A DNA stretch of 64,000 bases, from the NCBI GenBank assembly GCA_964030785.1, contig OZ034975.1, forward strand, positions 105,701 to 169,700, given 5' to 3'. This DNA comes from Siderastrea siderea. Lineage: Eukaryota > Cnidaria > Anthozoa > Scleractinia > Rhizangiidae. Shown piece after piece: positions 34,601 to 45,460 of the stretch; position 1 is the stretch's first letter; each line of letters opens with the position of its first letter. The notes beneath the pieces are model-generated. The model was not told the DNA's origin. It worked only from the letters and a program-made list of their open reading frames with translations, and searched no databases. The translations under genes and the position numbers were made by a program.

Positions 34601-37600
34601 ACCTTGATTTCAAATCACACCACCATCCCCAGCATAAACATTCGGTCGCTCGCACTCTCATGGATCGCGCGAGGAACATTCCTTCCACGGAGGAGGAAGT
34701 ATCACGGGAAACTAAGCGAGTAGCGAAAGCTCTCGCCACTAACAACTACCCTGCTAACTTCATTCACAATGGCCGCCAACTGAGTAGACAACAAGAAATA
34801 AATGGTATCGACCATCGTGGCTTTGTTATCCTCCCCTACGCCAAAGGATTTTCCGAAAGAGTTGCAAACGTTCTTCGAGGTTTCAACATCAAGGTCGCCC
34901 ATAAACCTATTCGCACCATCTCGAGCATACTCAAAAAGCCAAAAGACAAGATCGAGAAAGAGGCTTCCAGAGGAATCGTATATAAGATCAAATGTAAAGA
35001 TTGTGATTGTGTTTATGTTGGTCAGACATCACGCGCGCTAAAAACACGTGTGAAAGAACACGCTAAGGCCATAGCAACATTGGATAAAAACTCTTTGTTG
35101 GCCAAACACCATATGCTTAACGGTCATCAAATAGATTTGGAGAGCGTTGAAATTGTCGACAGGTCATTGGCGTGGCGACAAAGACTAATTCTTGAAGCTT
35201 GGCATTCCGTGCGAAATAGGAACACTATAAACGAACACATAGCGCTACCAAACGTATACAATAACATTAAGAATTTTTAGAGTCATTAAGAATACTCTAG
35301 AGACTATTGTTGCACTCAGAAAGTTCCTTCGAGGTGTGATTTTTTATCACACATCGGTTACACATTCTAAGTAGGACGCCGTTAGACATTTGCATTTTTA
35401 TCTTTGCTGAGGAAGGCAACAGTAGTGGCCGAAACGTCCATAACTATTTTTAGCCAGTGTCAACTTTTTTGATTCTTTTTTACCAGTTTTTAACATGCCT
35501 GGCTACACACCGAACATTTTTACCAAGAGAATATTCATTTTCTCTTGTAGATACTGGATTTTTTTCCTCAGTGTTCCACAGCAAGCTATCCGCATCACCT
35601 TATTCAACCAAAAACGACCAAATTCCCTTTTAGCTCTCTTCTCGTTACAACCCATTTCACTGAAGTATGCAGACCCGGGTTTCAGACTTGATTTGCTGAC
35701 TTTGATTCGCTCATGAACAGGCAACGGTGAAGAAAGTTCAACCATAAAAATGAGTCATCAGAGCAAATACTATATAACAAATTAGCAGAAGGTTAGTTTC
35801 TAAAGAAACTGTGGTGGTGCGTCTGTAGGGAAGTGAAACACAAAAATGAGTTGATAAGGTAAACTAGCCACCGTAAAGAATTCAAAAGCTGACGTTTCCA
35901 GAGTTAGCCCTTCATCAAAGCGAATCCAAGGCGTTAGCCCCTGCTAACGATCGAAACGTAAGCTTTTGAATTTCTCTACGATGGCCAATTTTCCTTTTCA
36001 ACTCACTTGAGAAATCCAAAATTTAGAGTAAACACTACGCAGAAAAAGATCTGTTAATTTCCTTCACCACTTTCTATCATGAATGAATCATGATAGCCAA
36101 TTCACAGCTGGCACATCATGTGTTGAAAACACGAGTCTTCACTCTGCGGTGAAATCTTTTTGGATGTTTATATTAGCAAGGGATCGCCATATTCTCTTTA
36201 CTTTGGGAATTACGTATTCAGTTACTCCGTGAACTTATTTTATTTTCAAATTTCCTTCATTACTGTTGGATCAAGGTCGAATGATGAAGGGTGAATCATA
36301 GCCGGAAATAAGTTTGAAAAACTTCGGTACTACACACACACACAGCTCACGACGACCACAAGAAACAAAGGGAGTTTCCTTAAAAACAAGTTATTTATAA
36401 AGCAGAGTTTGACTGTGTTGATATTTTGAGGAGAAATCACCTGTTGATCATTGACAAGAGTTTGTTCTCTTTATATAGAGAACAATACCGTAAATGGACA
36501 GAACCGTGATTTAACAGTCGGGCGTCCCAGCTCGTACCGGGTCCCGGGACACTGCCTACGCATCGCCAAACTTTGTGAAAACATTGGTTACAACTTTACT
36601 CAGATGCCAAACTACTTCAAACAGCGGAACCAGAACGATGCTGAGCACGAGCTTTCTCAATTCACGCGCATGATCCAATCCAAGTGTTCATCAGTGCTGC
36701 ACGTGTTCCTGTGTTCACTGTATTTTCCTCCCTGTGCTGACGATGCTGGGCGTACCACGCCCCCATGCCGCTCTGTCTGCCGCACGGCCAGACGTGACTG
36801 CGAGCCATGGATAAAGAGGTCTGGGTTCAAGTGGCCTTACAAGTTTGAATGCAGCAGCTTTCCAGATCCAAGTGAGAGCGCATGTGTAGGAGAGGACGGG
36901 TCAATAACTCAAGGTGAGAGTGCTTCTGGGATATTCATATAATACGAAAGAACTGGTTGATACTACCGCCGACAAACCATAAAACTGTATTGAGTAGTCT
37001 TATAAACGGGGTATAGTAAGTTTATAAAGAAAGAGGCGTAAATAACGAAACAAAAGTGAAAAGCGCAGAAATAAGATGGAAACCAAGCATTTTAAGAAGA
37101 TAGTTTTGACTTTTTCTTGAACAAGTTTTGTTTGTTTAGGACCAGACATCGTAGTTTCAGGTGGACATCTTAAGGAGGTAAATTTATACCAAAATAAATT
37201 TTTGCCTTTGGACCCAGAAGGGTGGTGATTGGTCGCATTTTTCTCAGAAAAATACTGAGCTCTTTTATAGGCTAAGAGTCATTAATTGAACAGAGAAAAT
37301 TACCGCTAAAGAAAGTTGAAGAAGTACAATTAGAAATGATACGAAATTGCGACATTTAAGTTTTTCTTAACCAACATTTTTCTTAGTTGTTTTATTCTTT
37401 ATATTTTCTGTGCTCGGTTAGTTGAAACCAAGATGCCTAAGGAATGCCAGCCGCTAAAAGTCAGCATGTGCAAAGGACTGGGCTACAGTTATGTCACGAT
37501 GCCTAACTTCTTCCGCGATAGAACACAGCGAGAAGCCGAGCTCAGAATAGAGGAATTCTCTCCACTGGTGAAAATCAACTGTTCTCCAACGCTTCAGTTC

Positions 37601-39251
37601 TTTTTGTGTCTGTTGTACGTTCCACCCTGTGTCATTAACATGGTATGGAAGATACCTCCCTGTAGAGAGGTTTGCGAAGAGGCCAGACGTGGCTGTGAGC
37701 CAGTCATGTTAGGAATTGGCTTTCCTTGGCCTGAAATAATGAACTGCACTCGGTTTCCGACGTACGGGAGAAAAGGTTCAGGGTTTTGTTTGAAACCAAA
37801 AGCTAAAACTACAACAGGTAAGAGATCCTGGCTTAATTCACTGCCTTGGACCCTGGCCAAACAGAATCCCAAGTGGTTGCAAGTTGAACACCCACTTGCC
37901 TTAAGATTCCGTTTGGCTAGGACTTGCACGTTCCTGCAGTGATTTGCGTTCACTTTGATCAAGCTCAACTTCATCCGCACGTTGGCGTATGTTTTCCATC
38001 GTTTGGTCGCCCAACGCCAGTTAAAGTTCTGTTCAGTTTTATTATCTTTGGTTTGGTCACCAAGGTTGCCTTGGAATGACTTTTTTTTTGCAAACTGTAT
38101 CTAACTTTTGTCTAATGCGTCTTCTTGCGACGACGTTTGACTGCCCAACGTGGGTTTGCCACGACGTTTCGGATCACGTTTGGCCTGAGCCTTGGGCAGC
38201 TTATTAATCATCCGTTATAAGTGGATCCCAATTTAGCTCACCGATCGAGATAATTTCAAGTAGTTTGACAACTGTTCGCAAGATTATTTAAACTTCGTTG
38301 TTGTTGGTGTTGTTAATTTTTGTTTTTTAACCATCTTTTTTTCAATTTAGCGCCAAATGTAATTAAATCGCAGTCACGGTGCGAACCGCTGAGGATTCCA
38401 ATGTGTCAGAGCCTAAACTACACTCACACGATTCTACCAAACTTCCTGAATCACTCCAGCCAATTAGAGGTGAAGCGAGCTTTGAGGGAATTTAAACCAC
38501 ACCTTAAGTCTAAATGCTCCCATCAACTCAGAAGGTTCGTGTGCTTCCTGTTCGCACCTTACTGCACCTCAGATGGGACGCCTCTTCCGCCCTGTCAATC
38601 ATTCTGCGAGAAGGTGAAGACAGAATGTGGACACGTGTTTACGCTGTTGGCTAATTTGAACTGCACCAGATTCCCGACTCTGTCCCGTAAGCGTCTTTGT
38701 TTTGGGGACCCGCTGACCACAATGGACTGTGTTGGACGTCACAGCAGACCTTGCACAGGTGGGCCACGCGTCTTGGTGCGCCTGCGTATATGTTCTACAC
38801 TTTTGCATCAACTATCATTTCGAAAGTTAGAAATAAAAACATGATAGTTATTTTGCCTTATTTCACTGGCTCGTAATTTCTTTGGCCTTCAACAGACTTA
38901 CAGCGTCAGTGAATTTGTAAACCGAAATTTTGGTTGCTATTATTTCAACAAAGGTTTGAACCTTGCATTCTTTTTATTCATTCCACAGTGATTTCAACGA
39001 CTTTTCCCATCATCTTAAAATGCTCGTCACCAGGCGTTCTCTTCACAATTGACGAGATAATCGTCGCCCTCTACAATGGAACCAGTGTACTCATGACGTC
39101 AACATCCGATGCTCTTCGGCAGTGCGACCACAGCCGACAACAAGTTGAAGGAAGACACGAATGTCAGTTTACCATTAACTATGGCAACTTTGGAATCGAT
39201 TTGCTTTCGGTTAGCTCTGTTGCTGTAAAATACCACTGTTTTGCAGAGTGA
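28606..39251 (+). CDS. Secreted protein: signal peptide, FN3, three Frizzled cysteine-rich domains, lectin-like tail
   Basis: Exons are 28606-28666, 29997-30157, 31688-31814, 36479-36913, 37422-37817, 38351-38758 and 38989-39251; 616 residues, all GT-AG. Residues 1-17 are a signal peptide (MKIVGFLWLGFLVLICSA). Residues 21-116 are one fibronectin type III domain split over two exons (VTWDPP; LSPGTRYKIKVAP). Residues 117-261, 262-393 and 394-529 are three Frizzled domains. Each has all ten cysteines, with MPNYF/MPNFF/LPNFL and PPC signatures, and each sits in one symmetric phase 1-1 exon. The last exon resembles a galactose/rhamnose-binding lectin domain (LKCSSPG ... VKYHC) but is divergent. 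There is no transmembrane segment, so it should be secreted. Frizzled CRDs bind Wnts or lipids, so a Wnt-binding role is inferred. Intron 3 carries a palindromic Penelope pair. Exon borders are predicted from sequence only. Confidence 0.88.
30191..30365. mobile_element. Inverted Penelope-type terminal-repeat fragment
   Basis: TTGGATTTATCAACTAAGTTGATAAGGTAAATT is followed after a GCCACCGTAAAGAG spacer by its inverse ending ATAAATCCAAAATTTTGTGT. The flank GAAACTGTGGTGCTGCGTC recurs at 35808 next to a related fragment with hammerhead-like boxes. It follows a poly-G tract (30163-30189) just after exon 2 of the FN3-Frizzled gene. Confidence 0.55.
30800..31250 (+). mobile_element. LINE 3' end relic
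   Basis: AATTTTAGAAACAGCATAAGAGACAAAGACC and the stop-rich region after it look like the last codons of a non-LTR reverse transcriptase ORF. The 3' UTR ends GTGTCCCCAATTAGCTGTC ... CACTTAAATAAAGTTATTCATTCA, with duplicated ATTCATTCAA. Intron 2 of the FN3-Frizzled gene. Confidence 0.5.
31992..32023 (-). ncRNA. Hammerhead-ribozyme-like motif in the left Penelope copy
   Basis: On the minus strand CTGAGGA is followed by AGGCAACAGTAGTGGCC (GGC/GCC stem II) and GAAACGTC. It is the mirror of the copy at 35407-35438 and lies about 130 bp after the reverse transcriptase stop, where terminal repeats of Penelope-like elements carry hammerheads. Confidence 0.45.
32150..33370 (-). CDS. Penelope-like reverse transcriptase with GIY-YIG endonuclease, N-terminally truncated copy
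   Basis: The frame of 406 residues is open to the natural stop. It begins inside the reverse transcriptase palm region (DPDEILVSFDVVSLFT), includes FGCPMGSP and the catalytic RYVDDS, and ends with the GIY-YIG nuclease (GIVYKIKCKDC, VYVGQTSRALKTR). It lacks about 245 residues present in the plus-strand copy. Amino acid differences from that copy are few (for example WWF for WWY, HSVAC for HSVAR, AWG for AWR). Without the RT fingers it is unlikely to be functional. Confidence 0.9.
   Translation of the reverse strand: MSVDPDEILVSFDVVSLFTCIPTHLAIEVVKERLDSDQSLPERTNLSIQNIMTLLQFVLDNSFFVFQGNHFQQIFGCPMGSPVSAILANLVMEHVEEKALSSTPNPPKWWFRYVDDSHVCVKREHLDEFHSHLNSINPHIKFTIETESEGSIAFLDTKTTRQEDGSITVSVYRKATNTDRYLDFKSHHHPQHKHSVACTLMDRARNIPSTEEEVSRETKRVAKALATNNYPANFIHNGRQLSRQQEINGIDHRGFVILPYAKGFSERVANVLRGFNIKVAHKPIRTISSILKKPKDKIEKEASRGIVYKIKCKDCDCVYVGQTSRALKTRVKEHAKAIATLDKNSLLAKHHMLNGPQTDLESVEIVDRSLAWGQRLILEAWHSVRNRNTINEHIALPNVYNNIKNF
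33395..35280 (+). CDS. Penelope-like reverse transcriptase with GIY-YIG endonuclease, long copy
   Basis: The frame is open from before 33395 to the stop at 35278-35280. The first codons of the track frame (33322-33394) derive from the inverted copy, so element coding begins near DFNFAITPKSLPVP. Order: N-terminal Penelope region with LPADKGRAVVVM; fingers and palm with ASFYGLPKIHKENVPLRPI and SFDVVSLFT; FGCPMGSP; catalytic YVDDS near 34396; YRKATNTDRYLDFKSHHH; then the GIY-YIG nuclease near 34975-35070 (GIVYKIK, VYVGQT, KTRVKEHAKA). Such proteins copy element RNA by target-primed reverse transcription, with the GIY-YIG domain nicking target DNA. The N-terminus is probably incomplete and no own promoter is visible. 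Confidence 0.92.
35407..35438 (+). ncRNA. Hammerhead-ribozyme-like motif in the right Penelope copy
   Basis: CTGAGGA (35407-35413) fits CUGANGA. The next 17 bases fold through GGC/GCC, and GAAAC (35431-35435) with GTC completes the core. Stem III would be minimal, as in hammerheads of Penelope-like elements, which tend to act as dimers. Activity cannot be judged from sequence. Confidence 0.5.
35808..36015. mobile_element. Inverted Penelope-type terminal-repeat fragment with hammerhead-like boxes
   Basis: It starts GAAACTGTGGTGGTGCGTC, like the fragment at 30191. The minus strand at 35890-35920 reads TTTGATGA, AGGGCTAACTCT, GGAAACGTC, a slightly mutated hammerhead core. The plus strand around 35945-35970 has the matching GCTAACGATCGAAACGT half. 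GTTGATAAGGTAAACTAGCCACCG and its inverse frame the block. Confidence 0.5.
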
Positions 39252-42200
39252 CATGCACAACAGGTCATGCAACAATTACTATATAAACCATCCTGTTCGT
39301 GCATCAGGTAGAAAATACCTGGGACTATTTGCATCGTTTGACTACAGTGGTGCAGAAAAGTGAAACGGATTCTCTGCTTGAGACTTATGCATGTCGTCGT
39401 AAGAGTTGTTATTACGACAAATCTAAAAAGCTGGCATGCTTTTCAGTTTGCCAGCAGTAGATTGCACCTTATAAATAAGCATTCTCAGCCTAGCTAGATC
39501 TGTGTCCTATTCTTGAAATTGGTATAAGAACGTAAATTTTCTATTATGTGGTTCTGACTAAGAAACCGCGAACAATATCATTTATTAAAAGCAGTGATAT
39601 TTTGACTTGTAGAGGTATTAAATTTTCTCAAGTTCGATACCTAGTTATAGTTTCTCAGTTGTCAATGTGACAACATGTCTTTTGCAACAAAAGCTAATTG
39701 CACGCAGTAACTGCAACGTAAAATAACTGGAGACTGTCCCTTTCTTGGTGCGCATGGGCAATAGCGTTTGGTGATCTCTGTCGTTCCATAGAAACATCAG
39801 AAAAACAAACAGAACTCGACAAACGGTCAAACGTTACTAAACTTGGAAAGAAACCTAAACTTTGCATTCTTTAAACCTACCTAGTGAAATAGCTGTTACT
39901 TAAGAATAGCTTACAAAGCACGTTTATACATGTACTGATGCTGCACAGACGATATAAGGTCTAATACAATTAATCTTAGAGTAATTTTGGCTCATGAACG
40001 TATTGTGTTGTCAGTGTGATATTTACAAAATATCAAATATAACTCAGTGTTGAGATGTTTGTGTACGCAGTTTGTCTACGTTGTCTCTTGTTTTACAATA
40101 GTGTTGACGGTAGACAGTTTTGCGATTTCCAGTGAACGATGACGAAGACCTCCTTGAAGGTAAGAGTCGAGCCATTGGCTTTGCCCTTTGGTCAATCGTT
40201 ATCTACTCCCCTTGACCAGTTGTTTCCTAACCAATTGAAAAAACAAAAACAAACAAACAAACAAACAAACCAAGAAGCCAGTCAACAAATCAACAGTTAA
40301 AATTAATAAACGTTCCGATAGGTAGCTCCATAATTAAGCGTGTATACAAGATACTGCAAAAACAAAATCAAGTCAAAAGTTTCACACTCAGTATAGTGAC
40401 ACATAGTAAGTTAGTTTCTCAGCATAATGGTTACAATTATCTTATTTTGGAAGCGACAAAATGCAGTGATCATTCTTATGCAAGAGAAAAAAACCCGGAT
40501 GGGACAATAGAAAGCATTGTGGGCGATTTGAGGAAGGAAAGGGGGGGGGGGGAAGTAACCTTCCTGTTACGGGCCTTTACTAGTTAATGGGTACATTTAT
40601 GAGGTGATATGTGCTGGTGCTGCGCCTGGCGTCCCGTAACACCATAGTTAAAAGCATCTGGTTGTGAAGTTCAGCGAAATCCTTTTTTCATGTTTTTGTT
40701 ACCGTTTTTAGCCTTGACCGTGCACAAACAATAATAGGTTTTGAATTTTGCATGAGCAACCAACCAACAAAAATGTCACTGTTAACTTATTCAGCCATAG
40801 TGTGCCAACGTGAAACAAAAGATTGTGCACAGTCGTAGTACTTTCAACATAAATTGCAGCACCTTTGTTATGGCCTTTGAAATTTGCAAGGTTTCATAAC
40901 CAGTCCCTAGAGTAACTATGGTAAAACTGTCCAAGTTTATTCCACTGTTTGATGAAGTTTCCCTGTAAAGCCTCGCACAGGTCCAAATCTCTTGATCAAC
41001 CCACAGGCTAAAAGAGAGGTGATCAAAAGCAGGTGATCATTTGGGAATAGATTCGGGAACAGTTACAGAGAAGAGCAAACACAAAACTTAAGTCATCACG
41101 TTCTTCACTTAATTGACCTCACACACGCCTTTGATGCAGCCATTCAAATCACATTTTGCAAAATGCAATCCACCATCAAACGATGGGCTCCTGTCCTGAG
41201 AGATTTTAGGTAACAACAACAAAACAAGTTGGCTCATTTGACCATGGGGAATATATTTTTCCGGAGAATTATTTTGCGAGAGTTTTGTTTTGCAGGACTT
41301 TTTTGATGGATATGACAGAGGGCAAAATCACAAAATTCACAGAGACCAGATGCTGCAAAAAATCACGCTACACGATATTGCCAAAGTATGTGGGAATTAA
41401 TAGCAATTTGTACAATAAAGAAAAATAATTCCCAAATCATTTATGATTCATCACTGATGATTGGGGGAACACAATAAATCTTTCTATCTGCCACTGATTC
41501 ATTCCCATTCTTCTCTAAGGCGCATTAGCCGCAGCTGTAGACGGTTGCCCGTAGGTTTGTAAAACACGTGCAATTTACTGAATTGTTACAACTTAAGCGC
41601 ATTCTCACTTTTTAAAAAGTGTTCAGTTTTTTGTTACTTCTAGTGACCTTCCTTTAAATGGGAAAGCTGTGTAGAAACTGTACAAAGACTAAAGAACAAT
41701 TGTTGACGTGTTATCAAAAAGCCGACGCGACGTTGTTAGCGAGAAACTGTGAGTGCTGAACAGGGAAGCAAATCGACGGCCAAAATTGCAGTGAAGAAAA
41801 TTTACCTAATCACATAAATAACTTAATTCCACGAATCCACTTAATTCCATCTGTTTTGAAAAGCTCAGCTACTCGAGTCTTTTTCTTCTGTTCTTGCTCG
41901 TGTTCCGCTATGTGTTTAGACAGTTTAAAGCCCTCTTATGAAATTGACACTAAATGTGTCTTTTCCAATTATCTGTTGATCGTGAATTAAGACGATCCCG
42001 ACAATGCTAGACAGTGTTTGAAGTAACAAGACAATTGGCCGCGGTTCACGCAAATGACTCTGTCAGGTAGGAAATGAAAAAGTCAATTAACTGCTACTCT
42101 ATTCCTTTTGACTAATTCGACTGTCAAAAAATAAATTTCCTCTTCCTTTGACAAGCAATAAACTCGTTGATTCTTTGTACGGGGCACCATATTGTAAATT

Positions 42201-43267
42201 TATACCAATCACATCATGACTTGATCAAACTCAGTATTCTAAGGTGAGTCTTTCTTACAAAAATAATTCACGTTCAGATTTTTAAAAAATTGTGAAACAG
42301 GCATGGGAAGTGTCTTCATCAATTTTGTCCATAATTTTCTTTTGGCATAACTAACCTTCATCAAGGACGAAAAAACTGAGAAAAATATCTTGATTAAAAA
42401 TGGAAAACTAGTTTTAACTTCTTTTGAAAACAAGCAAACGAACAAAAAAAAAGGAATAAAAGAAAAGAAACTTAGTCAAAGTACAACCAAATTCAGTTGT
42501 CGATCAATCTCTCAGTGGTTGTTTGTATCTAAACTTATGCCAGAATAACTCGGCAGAAGCATATTGTAACGTTAGTGAAAGACATTTAATGGCATTGGGT
42601 TTGTATTAAGATTTAGCAGTAGAAAGGTGGTAGCCTTATTTGCCTTACAAACGTTTGAACCCGAAAAAAGTATCTCATCATGAGATAGGGTGATTTCAAA
42701 CGGAAGAACGTCTTCAAATTGTTTTCACGCCAGAAATGAAAAAAAAAATCTGCTCAATGAAATGATACATAAATCAACCACTTTAACCCCACAAATCATA
42801 GACTGTTCAGATAATAATCTCGATTTTACCATTGTTTAAAACTGCAGAGAAACATTTCTTTTACAGGCTCGATTTCAGCCACACTCTTCATCAGATTAGC
42901 GTTTTTCGTGGTTGCGAGAGTTTTCAGAAATATAGTGCAGCCTTGCAATGTAACTTTCGCTAAATGTAACTGTGCTTAGTTATTAACGAAGGAAATTCCT
43001 TATCCTTGTACACGTCCTTCCTGATAAAGCTTTAAATTTGGTGATTTTGTCTCTGTCCTTTCGCCATGTTGCAATTTTAACTTCCCCGGGGACTTGTGAG
43101 GTGTAATGCACTGTGTTGCCCAACTTTTTCGTAATATAAATAAACGAGTACATCTTAACAATAAAATTAAAGTTATTTGTCCAACGACTTCCTTAAAATC
43201 TAATAAATTGCTACTATACGTTTGCCATACAATCTCCTAACTGACAACTGCAACAAATGCACTGCAT
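39252..43267. other. Intergenic region without recognised genes
   Basis: No frame has a recognisable domain or paired splice sites. A short AAAC microsatellite (about 40243-40275) and a poly-G tract (40541-40552) are present. The first part should include the 3' UTR of the FN3-Frizzled gene. Confidence 0.5.
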
Positions 43268-43599
43268 TTAAAGTGCATATGACAGATTTTTTTTTATTTG
43301 CCTGATCGAATCTAAATGACATCCTGATATGAATATCAAAAAATATTTTTCGATTTCGATTTTCCTTCCCTGCGCTTTTGCCGTTTAAAAACGTGAAATT
43401 TTACTTCCGGTCATGTCAAAAACCGCGCAAAGGGAGACCTGGGCATAGTCACGTTGTGACGTCATACCAGGAACGGAGTCCATGCCAAAACAAGCTACGT
43501 GGGCCGCATTGCGGAGATCTATTACATTTTGTTTTTCTTTATTCCGCAACTGCCAAATTAAGCACGAAATTATGTGAACTGCTAGTGTTACAAGTAATA

Positions 43600-44400
43600 T
43601 GGGCAGTGATTTGGAGGTTTTAGAGTCCATAGAATGCGAATCGCCAACCTCTGAAGTTGAAAGCAAAACAGATTTCGAGATCGAGAAAGAAGCTATTCAG
43701 AACCAGAAGATCCTTACATAGACAAGGCGCTTGCCGATGAATACTGACTTAGAGAATACTATCAAGAGAAAAAGGAGGTAGAACTAATAATTCACAGCTA
43801 GAAAACCTATTTGATGGCACCGAAGCGCTGGAGACATAGCAAGAAATGTGACGATTTCTCATCTCTAGGTGTAAATATTACAGCGAAAGAAAACTTGGGA
43901 ACGAGAAGGAAGACTATTCAGAACCAGAAGGTCCTTACACAGACAAGCCGCTTGCCGGTTAAAATTGACTTAGATAATTCTATCAATAGATAGAGGAGGC
44001 AGAACGAAGGAAACAGAATCTAGAAAACCTATGTGATGGTACCGAAGCGCTCGAGACGTGGGAAGAAATGGCACAATTGCTCATCTCCTGGTGTAAATAT
44101 TATAATCGTGCTCGGCTAAATAAACGCCTGTTATGCAGGTCAGATACTTTCATACTCTTACCTGTGTAGATGTAGTAACTGTGCCTTAAACCATCTGCAA
44201 AACGCCGTAGATTGGCTTTGCTGCAAAGAAGTTCAGAAATGTGTCGAATCTCCCGAAGCGCTGTTGTCTCGCGCGAAGCCGCGTACTTGACACAACAACA
44301 GGATGTGAAACAATGCACCCGGGATTCAGTGTTGTCTGAACAGATGGCCGCTACGATCAGATGCAGCACAATATAATACAATAGACGGAAGAAATTGTTG
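43600..44400 (+). pseudogene. Decayed P2X7 cytoplasmic-domain-like ORF, left arm
   Basis: The reading frame opens MGSDLEVLESIECESPTSEV, then breaks repeatedly. Pieces read LETWEEMAQLLISWCKYY, CRCSNCALNHLQNAVDWLCC and, after a frameshift, HPGFSVV. The CxCxxC, CC and HPGF pattern resembles the C-terminal domain shared with vertebrate P2X7 receptors, which is common in multi-copy invertebrate genes. Stops and frameshifts rule out a full product. Confidence 0.45.
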
Positions 44401-44699
44401 TCAGATTAGTTCGGAAGGGAAGTGAGAGTTTGTCTGCGTTCTTGTGGACTCTCTGAAACATTCGTGTTGCATTTAATACGTGTAGGCAAATTGACACTCG
44501 AAATTTCTGCACTGTTTACTTCCGATATACTGACCAGTGTTGATTCATAACTGAGGTAAAGATTATAACATCCCTATTTTTGCACAACTGGATTACGGAT
44601 AATTATAAAATTATGATGAAAACATGTCTGACTAAGTTTTGAAAGGAATGAGCAAACTCTTATCTTCATTTAATAATCTTACTGCAGCTTATTCTTATT

Positions 44700-45460
44700 G
44701 AAAGACCTGAAATATCAATCAGATTTGCTATTGCACAATTTGCATAGACATAAAACAACAATGTTTCAGAGAGTCCACAAGAACGCAGAGAATTACTCAC
44801 TTCTTTTCCGAACCAATCTACTGAACGATACTTTCTTCCATCTATCCTATTATATTTTCTGCATCTGATCGTAGCGACCATCAGCTTTAAAGTCAGACAA
44901 CACTGAACAGTGCCGGGTAGGTTGTTACACATCCTGTTGTTGTGTTAAGTTTGCGGCTTCGCGCGAAACATACCGACGGCGCTTCTAGAGATTCGACACA
45001 TTTCTGAATTTCTTTGAAGCAAAGACAATCTACGGCGTTTTGCAGATGGTTTAAAGCACAGCTACCACATCTACACCTGTAAGAGTATGAAAGTATAACC
45101 TGCATAACAGGCGTTTATTTAGCCGAGCGCGAACAAGGTTTATTTAGCCGAGCATAATTATAATATTACACCGGGAGATGAGAAATCGTGGCACTTCTTA
45201 CTACGTCTCGAGCGCTACGGTACCATCAAATAGGTTTTTCTAGATTCTGTTTTCTTCGTTCTGTCTCCTCTACCTCTTGATAGTATTCTCTAAGTCAATT
45301 TTCATCGGCAAGCGGATTGTCTATGTAAGGACCCTTCGGTTCTGAATAGCTTCTTTCTCGATCTCGAGTTCTGTTTCGCTTTCAACTTCAGAAGTTAGCG
45401 ATTCGCATTCGATGGACTCTAAAAGCTCCAAATCACTGCCCAGATTACTTGTAACATCAG
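44700..45460 (-). pseudogene. Decayed P2X7 cytoplasmic-domain-like ORF, right arm
   Basis: This is the inverted counterpart of the left-arm remnant: MGSDLELLESIECESLTSEV near 45455 and CRCGSCALNHLQNAVDCLCF near 45040-45075 on the minus strand. The internal duplication seen in the left arm is absent here. It is interrupted by stops. Confidence 0.45.

Larger units (their letters stand above)
31938..35491. mobile_element. Inverted pair of Penelope-like retroelements (3.55-kb palindrome)
   Basis: A minus-strand copy (about 31938-33395) and a plus-strand copy (about 33395-35491) meet head to head. Their outer parts match almost base for base: the sequence after each stop, the hammerhead-like box, and the ends TTCTTTTTTACCAGTTTTTA and inverse. 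The left copy is 5'-truncated further than the right. Only a few substitutions separate them, so the arrangement is young. It lies in intron 3 of the FN3-Frizzled gene. No clear target duplication found. Confidence 0.9.

Noticed and set aside
32389..35041. Short ORFs antisense to or out of frame with the reverse transcriptase copies
   Set aside because: They appear in mirrored pairs in both arms and are shadows of the true frame.
37140..37177. Possible 38-bp exon (GPDIVVSGGHLKE) between the first and second Frizzled exons
   Set aside because: Its borders are AG and GT, but it enters in phase 1 and leaves in phase 0, which breaks the phase 1-1 pattern required by the next exon.
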